From the NCBI GenBank assembly GCA_035298385.1, contig DATGYC010000287.1:1-12361 (forward strand): a DNA stretch of 12,361 nucleotides, written 5' to 3'. This document shows positions 6,246-12,361 of the stretch, one piece after another. A program made the position numbers and the translations under genes. This DNA is from DATGYC01 sp035298385 (GTDB lineage: Bacteria > Bacillota > Sulfobacillia > Symbiobacteriales > Symbiobacteriaceae). The notes under the pieces are model-generated. The model was given only the letters and a program-made list of their open reading frames with translations. It was not told the DNA's origin and did not search any database. Position 1 is the first letter of the stretch; each line of letters starts with the position of its first letter.

Positions 6246-7481
6246 ATGAACCGCTGGCTCCTCGGACTCGTGCTCCTGCTGGCCCTGCTTGTGGCGGGGG
6301 CGCCCGTCGCCCTCGCCGGGACGAGCCCTGTGGCCGTTCCGCCCGTTAGCACCCAAGGCTCACCCCCGCCGGGACCCGCCACGCCCAACGCCGTCGCCCC
6401 TTCCCCAGACTCCGTCCTGCAGCAGCTCGATCTGCGGGACCTGAACACCACGCTGAACCAGCTCAACCAGACCTGGAAGGGCTACGGCCCCGAGGTCTCC
6501 CTCACCGAGTTCCTCCAGATCTACAAGGGCGGCGGCACCCCCTGGTCCTTCACCTCGATCGTCAGCGGCCTCTTGCGCTACCTTGGGCGTGAACTCGTCG
6601 CGAACGCCCAACTCCTGATCAAGCTGATCGTCATCGCCGTCCTGGCCGCCCTGCTGCAGCAGATGAACTCCGCCTTCACGACCGAAACGACCGGCAAGGC
6701 CGCCCAGGGCGTCATCTACCTGGTCATGGTCGGCATGGCCGTCACCGGCTTCGGCCTGGCGGTCTCGATCGCCAAGCAGGTGATGGACTCCCTCGTCACC
6801 TTCATGATCGCCATGCTGCCGACGCTCTTGACGATCCTCGCCGGGATGGGTGGCGTCACCTCCGCCGCGATCTTCCATCCCTTGATGGTCACGCTCACCT
6901 CCGCGGCGGCGACGCTGATCCTGACGGTCTACTTCCCGCTGATCTTCCTCTCGGCCGTTCTGGAGATCATCTCCGGCCTCTCGGACTACAAGCTGACCAA
7001 GCTGGGTGCGCTCTTTAGCGACTGGGCGAAGAAGGTCTTGACCTTCACCTTCGTCGTCTTCGGTGCGACCGTCGCCGTCAAGGGCGCCGCCGGCGCCGTC
7101 GCTGATGGCCTGACGATGAAGACGGCCAAGTTCGTCTTCAAGAACTTTATCCCCGTCGTGGGCAACGCCTTCGCCGACTCGACCGACCTGATCTTCGGCT
7201 CGACGCTGATGCTGAAGAACGCTCTAGGCCTGATGGGCGCTGCCACGATCTTCTTCATCGCCATCTTCCCGCTCCTGAAGATCCTGGCGCTGACCTGGGT
7301 CTACCAACTGGCGGGCGCCCTGGTCCAGCCGATTGGGGCGGACCCGATCGCCAAGCTCCTGACGGCGCTCGCCAAGGCGCTCCACGCCGTCTTCGGGGCT
7401 GTCGGCGCCGTCACCCTGATGTTCCTGGTGGCACTCACCGTCATCGTTGGTGCCGGCAATATTGCCCTGATGGTGAGGTGA
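6246..7481 (+). CDS. spoIIIAE: SpoIIIAE, stage III sporulation polytopic membrane protein
   Basis: A 411-residue polytopic membrane protein, near the roughly 399 residues of B. subtilis. The N-terminus is a clear signal peptide (MNRWLLGLVLLLALLVAG, likely cut near A24), followed by a Pro-rich linker (about 28-55) and a polar segment (56-115). Seven or so hydrophobic helices follow at about 120-140, 155-177, 183-203, 211-240, 264-285, 325-350 and 380-408. The core GLSDYKLTKLGALFSDWAKK (244-263) is strongly typical. The Shine-Dalgarno is weak (AGGGGG overlapping the spoIIIAD stop), and GGGG (6234-6237) can pair with CCCC (6241-6244) just before the ATG. Translation probably depends on ribosomes arriving from spoIIIAD. 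Confidence 0.96.
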   Translation: MNRWLLGLVLLLALLVAGAPVALAGTSPVAVPPVSTQGSPPPGPATPNAVAPSPDSVLQQLDLRDLNTTLNQLNQTWKGYGPEVSLTEFLQIYKGGGTPWSFTSIVSGLLRYLGRELVANAQLLIKLIVIAVLAALLQQMNSAFTTETTGKAAQGVIYLVMVGMAVTGFGLAVSIAKQVMDSLVTFMIAMLPTLLTILAGMGGVTSAAIFHPLMVTLTSAAATLILTVYFPLIFLSAVLEIISGLSDYKLTKLGALFSDWAKKVLTFTFVVFGATVAVKGAAGAVADGLTMKTAKFVFKNFIPVVGNAFADSTDLIFGSTLMLKNALGLMGAATIFFIAIFPLLKILALTWVYQLAGALVQPIGADPIAKLLTALAKALHAVFGAVGAVTLMFLVALTVIVGAGNIALMVR

Positions 7482-7485
7482 TGGG

Positions 7486-8064
7486 ATGGAATGGCTAAAG
7501 GAGTGGGTCCGCCACCTAGTGACCCTGGTCATCCTCGCCGCCACCCTCGAGATGGCCCTGCCGATGGGCAACATGAAGCGCTACGTCAAGCTGACGATGG
7601 GGCTACTGATTCTCTTTGCGATGATCTCCCCGTGGGCGACGCTCCTGCGCAATCCGATGCCCATTGAGTGGCACCTCTTCGAGCCGGCGGGGGGCGCCCT
7701 GCCCTCGCTCTCGCAAGTGATGACCGCCGCCCGTGACTTCGGCTCCAAGCAAGAGGCCTTGGCAAGAGCGGGGGCGGAGGAGGAGATGGCCAACTCGCTC
7801 CGCCAGGCCCTGCTCGCCCTGCCGGGTCTGCGTGACGCCCAGGTGGCCGTCAAACTGGGCGCCAAGGGCGAGGTCGAAGCGGTCGATGTGGTCGCGAATC
7901 CGGGCAGTCCGGGCTCGGTCCGCCCCGTCGCACCGGTGACGGTTGGCGGCAAGCCCGAGCCGCAAGCGAAGGCGCTCGATCCGGCCCTACTCGGCTCCAT
8001 CACCGCGGTCCTGCGGGCCCAAGTCGGCCCCAAGGTCCCGATTTCGATCAGCGGCACCCCCTGA
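7486..8064 (+). CDS. spoIIIAF: SpoIIIAF, stage III sporulation protein
   Basis: A 192-residue protein with two N-terminal transmembrane helices (about 9-26 and 36-54) and a soluble C-terminal domain. The start MEWLKEWV and the YVKLTMGLLILFAMISPW motif (33-50) are characteristic. The C-terminal domain (about 105-190) shows an LRQALLALPGLRDAQVAVKL alpha-beta element resembling the ring-building fold of the family. A Gly/Pro-rich linker at about 138-160 splits that domain. The start lies four bases after the spoIIIAE stop, and its ribosome binding site GAGGTGA is inside the end of spoIIIAE, so the two are coupled. Slightly shorter than the B. subtilis protein (about 206). Confidence 0.95.
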   Translation: MEWLKEWVRHLVTLVILAATLEMALPMGNMKRYVKLTMGLLILFAMISPWATLLRNPMPIEWHLFEPAGGALPSLSQVMTAARDFGSKQEALARAGAEEEMANSLRQALLALPGLRDAQVAVKLGAKGEVEAVDVVANPGSPGSVRPVAPVTVGGKPEPQAKALDPALLGSITAVLRAQVGPKVPISISGTP

Positions 8065-8081
8065 CGAGGAGCGTGTTCTAC

Positions 8082-8687
8082 GTGAAGCAGATCTGGGAAC
8101 GCATACTGGACCTTTTCCCCGGCAAGAAGGCGGATACGGCCCGCTACGTACTCCTGGCGGTGGCGGCGGGGATCCTCTTCCTCTGGTCGGGTGATCTCTT
8201 CGGGCTCGTCACGGTGCGTCCGGCGGCGCCATCGGCAGTGGTGGCGCAGGCGACGGCGCCCGTCACGCAGGACGAGTTGACCCGCTGGGAGCAGACACAG
8301 GCGCAGGAGTTGATGGCCTTCCTCGCCCGCATTCAGGGCGCCGGCAAGGTCGACGTCGCCGTCTCGCTCGAGTCCGGACCCGCCGTCGATGTGGTCAAGG
8401 ATATCACGACGGAGAAGACGAAGCAGACCGAGACGGCGGCCGATAACTCCACCCGCCTGACCGAGACGACCTCCGTCCGGGAGAGCCATCTGCTGCAGAA
8501 GGGGGGCGCTTCGGATAGCCCCGTCGTCGCCAAGCGCACCCGTCCGGTTATCGCCGGTGTAGTGGTCGTGGCTGAGGGCGCCTGGAACGCCGAGGTGAAG
8601 GCGAAGCTCCTGCAAGCGACCTACGTCAAGCTTGGCATTCCAGCGAGCCGTGTCCAGGTCTTCGCAGCCGGGAGGGGGGGCCAGTGA
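8082..8687 (+). CDS. spoIIIAG: SpoIIIAG, stage III sporulation ring protein
   Basis: A 201-residue bitopic protein that, in known sporeformers, forms a large ring of the intercellular channel. A short basic cytoplasmic N-terminus leads to one transmembrane helix (about 19-37). A linker follows, then a ring-building domain (about 65-195) interrupted by a Thr/Glu/Ser-rich insertion (about 105-150), the part that forms the beta-barrel in B. subtilis. The domain ends with RPVIAGVVVVAEGAW and KLGIPASRVQVF. Start choice: the GTG at 8082 has GAGGAG (8066-8071) ten bases upstream; the GTG at 8073 is only one base from that site and should not be used. The stop overlaps the spoIIIAH start by GTGA. Confidence 0.95.
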   Translation: MKQIWERILDLFPGKKADTARYVLLAVAAGILFLWSGDLFGLVTVRPAAPSAVVAQATAPVTQDELTRWEQTQAQELMAFLARIQGAGKVDVAVSLESGPAVDVVKDITTEKTKQTETAADNSTRLTETTSVRESHLLQKGGASDSPVVAKRTRPVIAGVVVVAEGAWNAEVKAKLLQATYVKLGIPASRVQVFAAGRGGQ

Positions 8688-9235
8688 TCATCGTGAAGAA
8701 GAAGACAGAGCTCCTGCGCTTCGGCCTCTTCCTCGCCCTGGCGGGGGGGTTGCTGATCTACGTCCTGGCCAAGTCCGAGGCCTGGCAGAAGGCGGAGGGG
8801 CCGACTGGTTCGGTGCCCACGCTGGCCAGTGTGGGGAAGCCAGTAGTACCCCAAGGGCTGCCCGGTCAGCTAGACCTGGACGGCGAGTCCTACTTTGCCG
8901 ACCACCGCATCACCCGGGACCAACTGGCGGCAGCCCAGCGGGAAGAGTTCCAGACCGTGATGAACGATGAGAAGACCGATGCCGAGACCCGCAAGCTCGT
9001 CCAGCAGCGCTATCTGGCCCTTGGGGAGCAGGAGGCGAAGGCGAAGCAGGCGGAGCAACTGATCAAGGCCCGGGGCTACCAGGATGCCGCCGTCTCGATC
9101 ACCGAGGAGTCTGCGGCGGTGGTGGTGAAGGGGGAGTCGGTCTCGCAGGCCCAGTTCGTCTGGATCGCCGATATCGTGAGCCAGGTGACGGGGATTCGGT
9201 CGGACCGGATCACGGTCTGGGCGCGGGCGAAGTAG
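8684..9235 (+). CDS. spoIIIAH: SpoIIIAH, stage III sporulation channel protein
   Basis: A 183-residue bitopic membrane protein whose C-terminal YscJ/FliF-like domain pairs with forespore SpoIIQ across the septal membranes in known sporeformers. It starts MIIVKKKTELLRFGLF, has one transmembrane helix (about 12-29), then a polar linker containing DGESYFADHRITRDQ (67-81). A helical region (about 85-130) precedes the C-terminal alpha-beta domain ending in IRSDRITVWARAK. A GTG start overlaps the spoIIIAG stop (GTGA at 8684-8687); GGGAGGGGGG upstream serves as ribosome binding site. Last gene of the operon; a strong terminator begins 35 bases after its stop. Shorter than the roughly 218 residues of B. 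subtilis, mostly in the linker. Confidence 0.95.
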   Translation: MIIVKKKTELLRFGLFLALAGGLLIYVLAKSEAWQKAEGPTGSVPTLASVGKPVVPQGLPGQLDLDGESYFADHRITRDQLAAAQREEFQTVMNDEKTDAETRKLVQQRYLALGEQEAKAKQAEQLIKARGYQDAAVSITEESAAVVVKGESVSQAQFVWIADIVSQVTGIRSDRITVWARAK

Positions 9236-9238
9236 TGG

Positions 9239-9267
9239 ATGACGTCGCTCCTGTATTCCCTTACAAT
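9239..9267 (+). promoter_or_regulatory. Possible promoter for the nucleotidyltransferase-like gene
   Basis: ATGACG (9239-9244), a 17-base spacer and TACAAT (9262-9267) resemble a sigma-A promoter with 4/6 and 5/6 matches. Transcription would begin near 9274, inside the left arm of the terminator hairpin. A new transcript would therefore lack part of the stem that stops read-through from spoIIIAH. Weak by itself; position is the main support. Confidence 0.35.
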
Positions 9268-9269
9268 GA

Positions 9270-9306
9270 AAGCTGCCCTCCCCAAGGTTGGGAGGGCAGC
9301 TTGTTG
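9270..9306 (+). terminator. Rho-independent terminator of the spoIIIA operon
   Basis: A perfect 13-bp stem, AAGCTGCCCTCCC (9270-9282) and GGGAGGGCAGCTT (9290-9302), loop CAAGGTT, followed by GTTG. This is the strongest hairpin in the window and sits directly after spoIIIAH. Confidence 0.88.
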
Positions 9307-9327
9307 CTCGTAGGAGGTACGCCGCCG

Positions 9328-10086
9328 ATGTCGAACCCTGGACCCGCCCTCCTGCGCTCCCTGATCGCCAAGGCCCAGCAGGAGCCGGCGGTGGATGGCC
9401 TCTGGGTAGGGGGCAGCGCCCTCATCGCCCCGGATGAGCCGTTCGTGACGCTTCAGCTGATCTACGCTGCCCCCGCCCTGCCTGCCGTGGTGGGGGAGGG
9501 GATCGCTTTGGCCCGCCCCGTCGATGGGGGCCTCCAGGTCGTGACCGAGGACGGCCTCGACTTTACGCTCCGGCTTCTGGCGCCTGGGGAGGAGCCATCG
9601 CTCACGGCCTTTCGGCAGGTGAAGCGGCCCGCTGGCAGGCCTGCTGGGGTGACGCCCACGCCTGAGCCGGCCAGCCCCAGCCTCTCCGAGCACCTGATTG
9701 CGATGGGCGCCGCCTTCTGGGGCGACCTCTACCGGGCTACCGCCGCCGTCGGTCAGGGCGAGCCCTTCACGGCGCACGGCCATCTGGAGCGCTGCCGGGG
9801 CGCCCTGCTGGCGCTCTATCGCCTGGCCGGTGGGGATCTGGGAACGGGTTGGTTTGCGGCGGAGGCGCGGCTGGGCGCCCAGCTCCAGCAGGAGCTCGGC
9901 GAGTGGCTGGTCGCCCCGCTGGCGGCGGAACCCCAGTGGCGCAACGCCTACCGCCTGGCCCAGCGCTTTGAGTCGCTGATGCTCCCCCTGGCTGAGAAGC
10001 TGAAGCTGGACTACCCCTGGAAGATGCGGACCCTGGCCTTCGATCGGCTCGGGAAGGCGAAGCCGGGAGCGGCAGCGGAGGAGTAG
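9328..10086 (+). CDS. AadK/AadE-like nucleotidyltransferase-fold protein, probably inactive
   Basis: A 252-residue protein that I place tentatively with the streptomycin/aminoglycoside 6-adenylyltransferase-like group. Supporting segments: VGGSA (27-31) where the family has its GS motif, DGLDFTLRL (75-83) resembling the third-carboxylate strand, FWGDLYRA (130-137) and LERCRGALLALYR (153-165) resembling the C-terminal helical domain, and LAEKLKLDYPWKM (221-233) near the end. The strand after GGS reads FVTLQLIY, so the expected DxD metal-binding aspartates are missing. A Pro-rich linker lies at about 100-118. Start choice: the ATG at 9328 has TAGGAGGT at 9310-9317; the open frame continues upstream through the terminator but cannot be coding there. 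It occupies the place where accB-accC lie in B. subtilis. Function unknown; catalysis seems unlikely. Confidence 0.6.
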   Translation: MSNPGPALLRSLIAKAQQEPAVDGLWVGGSALIAPDEPFVTLQLIYAAPALPAVVGEGIALARPVDGGLQVVTEDGLDFTLRLLAPGEEPSLTAFRQVKRPAGRPAGVTPTPEPASPSLSEHLIAMGAAFWGDLYRATAAVGQGEPFTAHGHLERCRGALLALYRLAGGDLGTGWFAAEARLGAQLQQELGEWLVAPLAAEPQWRNAYRLAQRFESLMLPLAEKLKLDYPWKMRTLAFDRLGKAKPGAAAEE

Positions 10087-10126
10087 CGCGCGCCACTGCT
10101 GCCCCTCCCCCATGAAAACCCTTCAG

Positions 10127-10156
10127 TTGCAGGTTCTGCCTCCGGACAGGTATAAT
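10127..10156 (+). promoter_or_regulatory. Sigma-A-type promoter for the Asp23-nusB-folD unit
   Basis: A perfect -10 TATAAT (10151-10156) with TTGCAG (10127-10132) 18 bases upstream as a weak -35 (the first three bases match). The start point near 10163 gives a leader of about 22 bases before the ATG at 10186. Vegetative expression is expected, in contrast to the sporulation operon upstream. Confidence 0.7.
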
Positions 10157-10185
10157 ACTTGGTAGCGTCCGAAGGGGGTCTAGCC

Positions 10186-10590
10186 ATGCCGGGGGAGAAG
10201 GGCGACCTGCGACCCGTTGAGCAAGGAACCGAATCGACCGTTCGCATCGCCGATGATGTCGTCGGCACAATCGCCGGCATCGCCGCGATGGAGGTCGACG
10301 GCGTCGCTGGCATGTCCGGTGGCTTCGCCGCCGAGGTCGGCGAGCGAATGCTCGGGAAGAAGAACCTCGCCAAGGGCGTCAAGGCTCAGGTCGGTGAGAA
10401 GGAGGTCGCCATCGACCTCTACATCATCGTCGACTTCGGTGTCCGGATTCCGGACGTCGCCACCCGGGTGCAGGAGAATGTGAAGCGGGCTGTGGAATCT
10501 ATGACGGGCCTGGACTGCGTGGCTGTCAACATCCACGTCCACGGTGTCTCCTTTAAGACGGACGAGCACGACGAGCAACGCGTGCGCTAA
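10186..10590 (+). CDS. Asp23/Gls24 family protein (YqhY-like)
   Basis: A 134-residue soluble protein of the Asp23/Gls24 envelope-stress family. The conserved N-terminal segment VRIADDVVGTIAGIAAMEVDGVAG (19-42) and the C-terminal FGVRIPDVATRVQENVKRAVE and VNIHVHGVSF stretches are typical. In Gram-positive bacteria such proteins sit at the inner face of the membrane, held by AmaP-like anchors. In B. subtilis the orthologue YqhY lies beside accBC and nusB and is linked to fatty acid synthesis control. The ATG at 10186 was chosen for AAGGGGG (10172-10178) seven bases upstream; an in-frame TTG further upstream overlaps the promoter. The stop TAA runs into the amaP ribosome binding site, indicating an operon. 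Confidence 0.93.
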   Translation: MPGEKGDLRPVEQGTESTVRIADDVVGTIAGIAAMEVDGVAGMSGGFAAEVGERMLGKKNLAKGVKAQVGEKEVAIDLYIIVDFGVRIPDVATRVQENVKRAVESMTGLDCVAVNIHVHGVSFKTDEHDEQRVR

Positions 10591-10606
10591 GGGGTGCTAT
10601 CTACAC

Positions 10607-11155
10607 GTGTCCATCTTTGACCGCGTTGTCCTCTCCATCTTTACCTTCTCGCTTGCCATCATCTCCGGGTTGATGGTCGTTTTGGCCATTGTCCCCACTT
10701 GGTTTGAGGCCACCTCCTGGATCGAGAGCGTCCTGACGACGACCTCTGGCCGCTTTATCCTGGGCATCGTTGGCTTCGTCTTCTTCGCCGCCTCCGTCCG
10801 GCTGATCCTGACGGCACTGACCGGCCAGGGCGACGGGCGCCCCGTGGTGCATGAGACCCAGCACGGCGAGATCCGCATCTCGCTCGACGCCGTGGAGAAC
10901 CTGGTCAAGAAGGTCGCTCGGGGCGTCAAGGGCGTCCGGGAGATCAAGGCTGAGATCACCCACGCCGAAGACGGTGGCCTGCGGGCCCGCCTGCGCGGCA
11001 CCATCTCGCCCGAGGTCTCGATCCCCGAGGTCTCGGAGGAGATCCAGTCCAGCGTGCGTCAGTACGTCAAACGGGTCGTCGGGATTGAGATGGCCGAGGT
11101 GGCGATCCATGTCGAGAACATCGCAGCCGAGGGGAACCGCCGCCGGCTCGACTAG
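10607..11155 (+). CDS. amaP: AmaP, membrane anchor of Asp23-type proteins
   Basis: A 182-residue protein with two N-terminal transmembrane helices (about 7-29 and 48-71) joined by a short loop, then a cytosolic Asp23-like domain (about 83-172) with GEIRISLDAVENLVKKVARG (87-106) and a VIGIE/VAIHV-like C-terminal half. In Staphylococcus the homologue tethers Asp23 to the membrane; the neighbouring Asp23 gene suggests the same role. The GTG at 10607 follows AAGGGGTG (10589-10596), which overlaps the Asp23 stop, at a spacing of about 10-12. No ATG is available near this point. It is followed 11 bases later by the DUF2273 gene. The Asp23-AmaP-DUF2273 trio is a known arrangement in Firmicutes. Confidence 0.9.
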   Translation: MSIFDRVVLSIFTFSLAIISGLMVVLAIVPTWFEATSWIESVLTTTSGRFILGIVGFVFFAASVRLILTALTGQGDGRPVVHETQHGEIRISLDAVENLVKKVARGVKGVREIKAEITHAEDGGLRARLRGTISPEVSIPEVSEEIQSSVRQYVKRVVGIEMAEVAIHVENIAAEGNRRRLD

Positions 11156-11169
11156 GAGGCATCGCCGTG

Positions 11170-11391
11170 ATGGACTGGGAGAGCCTGGGGCAGACCCTGG
11201 TGCGGAACCGGCATAAGATCCTTGGCAGCCTCTCTGGGCTGATCTTCGCCCTGTTGGTATACCGCTACGGCCTTGCCTGGGCCTTGTTTATTCTGCTTTG
11301 CACGGGGATAGGTTACTGGGTGGGCAAGCTCCTGGATGACGGTCCTGAGGCGATTCTCCGGCTGTTGGAGCGCTTCCGCTGGCCGTACTAG
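11170..11391 (+). CDS. DUF2273 small membrane protein
   Basis: A 73-residue protein with a short polar N-terminus (MDWESLGQTLVRNRHK), two hydrophobic helices (about 17-31 and 34-50) and a polar C-terminal tail (LLDDGPEAILRLLERF). This fits DUF2273, a small integral membrane family encoded beside Asp23/AmaP. It presumably belongs to the same membrane-associated complex; no biochemical role is known to me. AGGAGG at 11154-11159 overlaps the amaP stop. Both the ATG at 11170 and the adjacent GTG at 11167 are usable starts and differ by one residue. Confidence 0.87.
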   Translation: MDWESLGQTLVRNRHKILGSLSGLIFALLVYRYGLAWALFILLCTGIGYWVGKLLDDGPEAILRLLERFRWPY

Positions 11392-11439
11392 GCTCTGTAC
11401 TCCCAGGCCCGTGTGCCATCCGAGGAGGCATCAGGCTTC

Positions 11440-11904
11440 ATGTCCAAGAAGACCACACAGATCCCGTCCAATCGTCATCGCGCCCGTGAACTCGCCCTGC
11501 AGGTCATCTTCGCCGTCGATCTTGGTCAGTCGGACGTGAACTCCGCCCTCTTCCAGGCCTTCGCCCGGGCGGGCGAGGGTGATGGCGCTGTCGGCCCGCT
11601 GAACGAGGCGGACGCTGCCTATGCTCGTGACTTGGTCCAGGGGACCTGGGAGCGGGTTGAGGAGCTGGACAACCGGATCAATCAGCTCGCCAAGGACTGG
11701 ACCATCGAGCGCATGGCTGCGGTCGATCGGAACATCCTCCGGCTGGCCTGCTATGAGATCAACCATCAGGACCAGGTGCCGGACGCTGTCGTCGCTGACG
11801 AGGCGGTCGAGCTGGCGAAGACCTACGGCTCGCCGGAGTCTAGCCGCTTCATCAACGGCATCCTTGGCTCGGTGATCCGGAACCAACCGGCTGAGAATTC
11901 GTAG
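11440..11904 (+). CDS. nusB: NusB, transcription antitermination factor
   Basis: A 154-residue all-helical RNA-binding protein. NusB binds the boxA RNA with ribosomal protein S10 (NusE) and keeps RNA polymerase elongating through rRNA operons. Family signatures: basic N-terminal NRHRARELALQVIFA (11-25), the DxxI-like DNRINQLAKDWTIERMAAVDRNILRLACYEI (77-107) and DEAVELAKTYGSPESSRFINGILGSV (119-144). Length is slightly above the usual 130-150 because of a Gly/Ala-rich loop (about 42-52). The ATG at 11440 was preferred because GAGGAGG (11422-11428) lies eleven bases upstream; an in-frame GTG at 11413 lies before that site. The gene order Asp23 gene, nusB, folD is conserved in Firmicutes. Confidence 0.97.
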   Translation: MSKKTTQIPSNRHRARELALQVIFAVDLGQSDVNSALFQAFARAGEGDGAVGPLNEADAAYARDLVQGTWERVEELDNRINQLAKDWTIERMAAVDRNILRLACYEINHQDQVPDAVVADEAVELAKTYGSPESSRFINGILGSVIRNQPAENS

Positions 11905-11912
11905 ATCGGAGG

Positions 11913-11938
11913 GGGCGGCGCTCATCTGGGTGCCGCCC
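11913..11938 (+). terminator. Hairpin between nusB and folD
   Basis: GGGCGGC (11913-11919) pairs with GCCGCCC (11932-11938); two further inner pairs (one G-T) extend the stem to nine. No T-run follows, only GCTCGTCTGT. It may be a partial terminator, an attenuator or a processing site, because folD starts only 29 bases later and has no visible promoter of its own. Confidence 0.4.
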
Positions 11939-11966
11939 GCTCGTCTGTAAAAGGAGCGTCCTTGTC

Positions 11967-12361
11967 ATGGCCGTCATCATCGATGGAAAACAGATCGCTG
12001 AATCCGTCCGGGCTGACCTGGGCGCCCGCATCGCTCGCCTTAACGAGCAGGGAGTCCGCCCCGGTCTCGCCGTCATCCTGGTCGGTGATGACCCGGCCTC
12101 CGTCATCTATGTGACGCAGAAGGAGAAGGTAGCGGCGGAGCTGGGCATGCACGCCGTCCTGCACCGACTCCCAGCGACGACGACGCAGGGCGAGCTCGCA
12201 GCGCTGGTGGACGATCTGAACGCCGATCCGGCCATCCACGGCATTCTGATCCAGTCGCCCCTGCCGGCGCCGCTGCAGGTGAAGCCGCTCTTCCAGCAGG
12301 TCTCGCCGGCCAAGGACGTCGATGGCCTGCACCACATCAATGTCGGCCGCCTCTGGTCCGG
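11967..12361 (+). CDS. folD: FolD, methylene-THF dehydrogenase/cyclohydrolase (5' part)
   Basis: The first 131 codons of folD, cut by the window end. The enzyme oxidises 5,10-methylene-THF with NADP+ and hydrolyses the product to 10-formyl-THF in the cytosolic one-carbon pathway. The N-terminal catalytic domain is intact: VGDDPASVIYV (39-49) with Y48, the catalytic lysine K52 in the YVTQK context, GILIQSPLP (92-100) with Q96, and KDVDG (116-120) with D119, the equivalents of E. coli Y50, K54, Q98 and D121. A serine replaces the usual leucine in the QLPLP motif. The ATG has AAAGGAG (11950-11956) ten bases upstream. It follows nusB by 62 bases across a hairpin and is probably in the same operon. 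Confidence 0.96.
   Translation, partial: MAVIIDGKQIAESVRADLGARIARLNEQGVRPGLAVILVGDDPASVIYVTQKEKVAAELGMHAVLHRLPATTTQGELAALVDDLNADPAIHGILIQSPLPAPLQVKPLFQQVSPAKDVDGLHHINVGRLWS

Noticed and set aside
7581..8615. A long minus-strand frame (344 codons) opposite spoIIIAF and spoIIIAG
   Set aside because: It is antisense to two clear genes, its composition is shadow-like, and no ribosome binding site supports it.
9235..9327. Upstream extension of the nucleotidyltransferase-like frame to GTG 9235
   Set aside because: It would translate through the spoIIIA terminator hairpin, while TAGGAGGT at 9310 clearly marks ATG 9328.
9328..10086. Aminoglycoside resistance gene
   Set aside because: Only fold-level resemblance is visible and the catalytic aspartates appear to be missing, so a resistance call is not supported.
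9076..10113. A long minus-strand frame (345 codons) opposite the nucleotidyltransferase-like gene
   Set aside because: It is antisense to spoIIIAH and the 9328 gene, crosses the terminator hairpin and has no recognisable domain.

Overview
The window reads as chromosome of a GC-rich, endospore-forming Firmicute. The evidence is a complete eight-gene spoIIIA operon, strong AGGAGG-type ribosome binding sites, frequent GTG starts, and a housekeeping block (Asp23 protein, AmaP, DUF2273, NusB, FolD). A Symbiobacteriia, Thermaerobacter or deep Clostridia type of lineage fits by gene order and base composition, but the sequence alone does not fix the genus.

Layout. Positions 51-1163 hold a tandem-duplicated P-loop ATPase of the PRK06851 type, closed by a hairpin at 1184-1213. 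Next is a roughly 340-base non-coding stretch. It holds a 32-bp tandem repeat array (1222-1388) and a sigma-A-like promoter (1434-1462), followed by an unrecognised 162-residue protein (1505-1993). A DMT/EamA transporter lies on the minus strand (2113-3012), convergent with that gene across a hairpin at 2078-2102. It is divergent from a small RelA/SpoT-domain alarmone synthetase (3122-3817), which ends at a terminator (3871-3893).

Positions 3996-9235 are spoIIIAA-AB-AC-AD-AE-AF-AG-AH, all on the plus strand with 4-nt overlaps to gaps of about 16 nt. In known sporeformers this operon is made in the mother cell under sigma-E and builds the feeding-tube channel between mother cell and forespore. 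SpoIIIAA is the ATPase, AB to AF are membrane proteins, and AG and AH are ring proteins. A 13-bp hairpin terminator (9270-9302) closes the operon.

Positions 9328-10086 encode a protein resembling the AadK/AadE nucleotidyltransferases but apparently lacking the catalytic DxD. A promoter with a perfect TATAAT (10127-10156) then starts a tight unit: Asp23-family protein, AmaP, DUF2273 membrane protein, NusB, and the 5' part of folD, cut by the window end. In Bacillus subtilis the same neighbourhood reads spoIIIA-accB-accC-yqhY-nusB-folD. Here accB and accC are absent, and AmaP and DUF2273 are present between the Asp23 gene and nusB.

Most of the window is conserved, ordinary chromosome. The places most worth a second look are the helically phased repeat array with its orphan gene, and the nucleotidyltransferase-like protein that seems to have lost its active site. 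I do not see clear evidence of a wholly new system.
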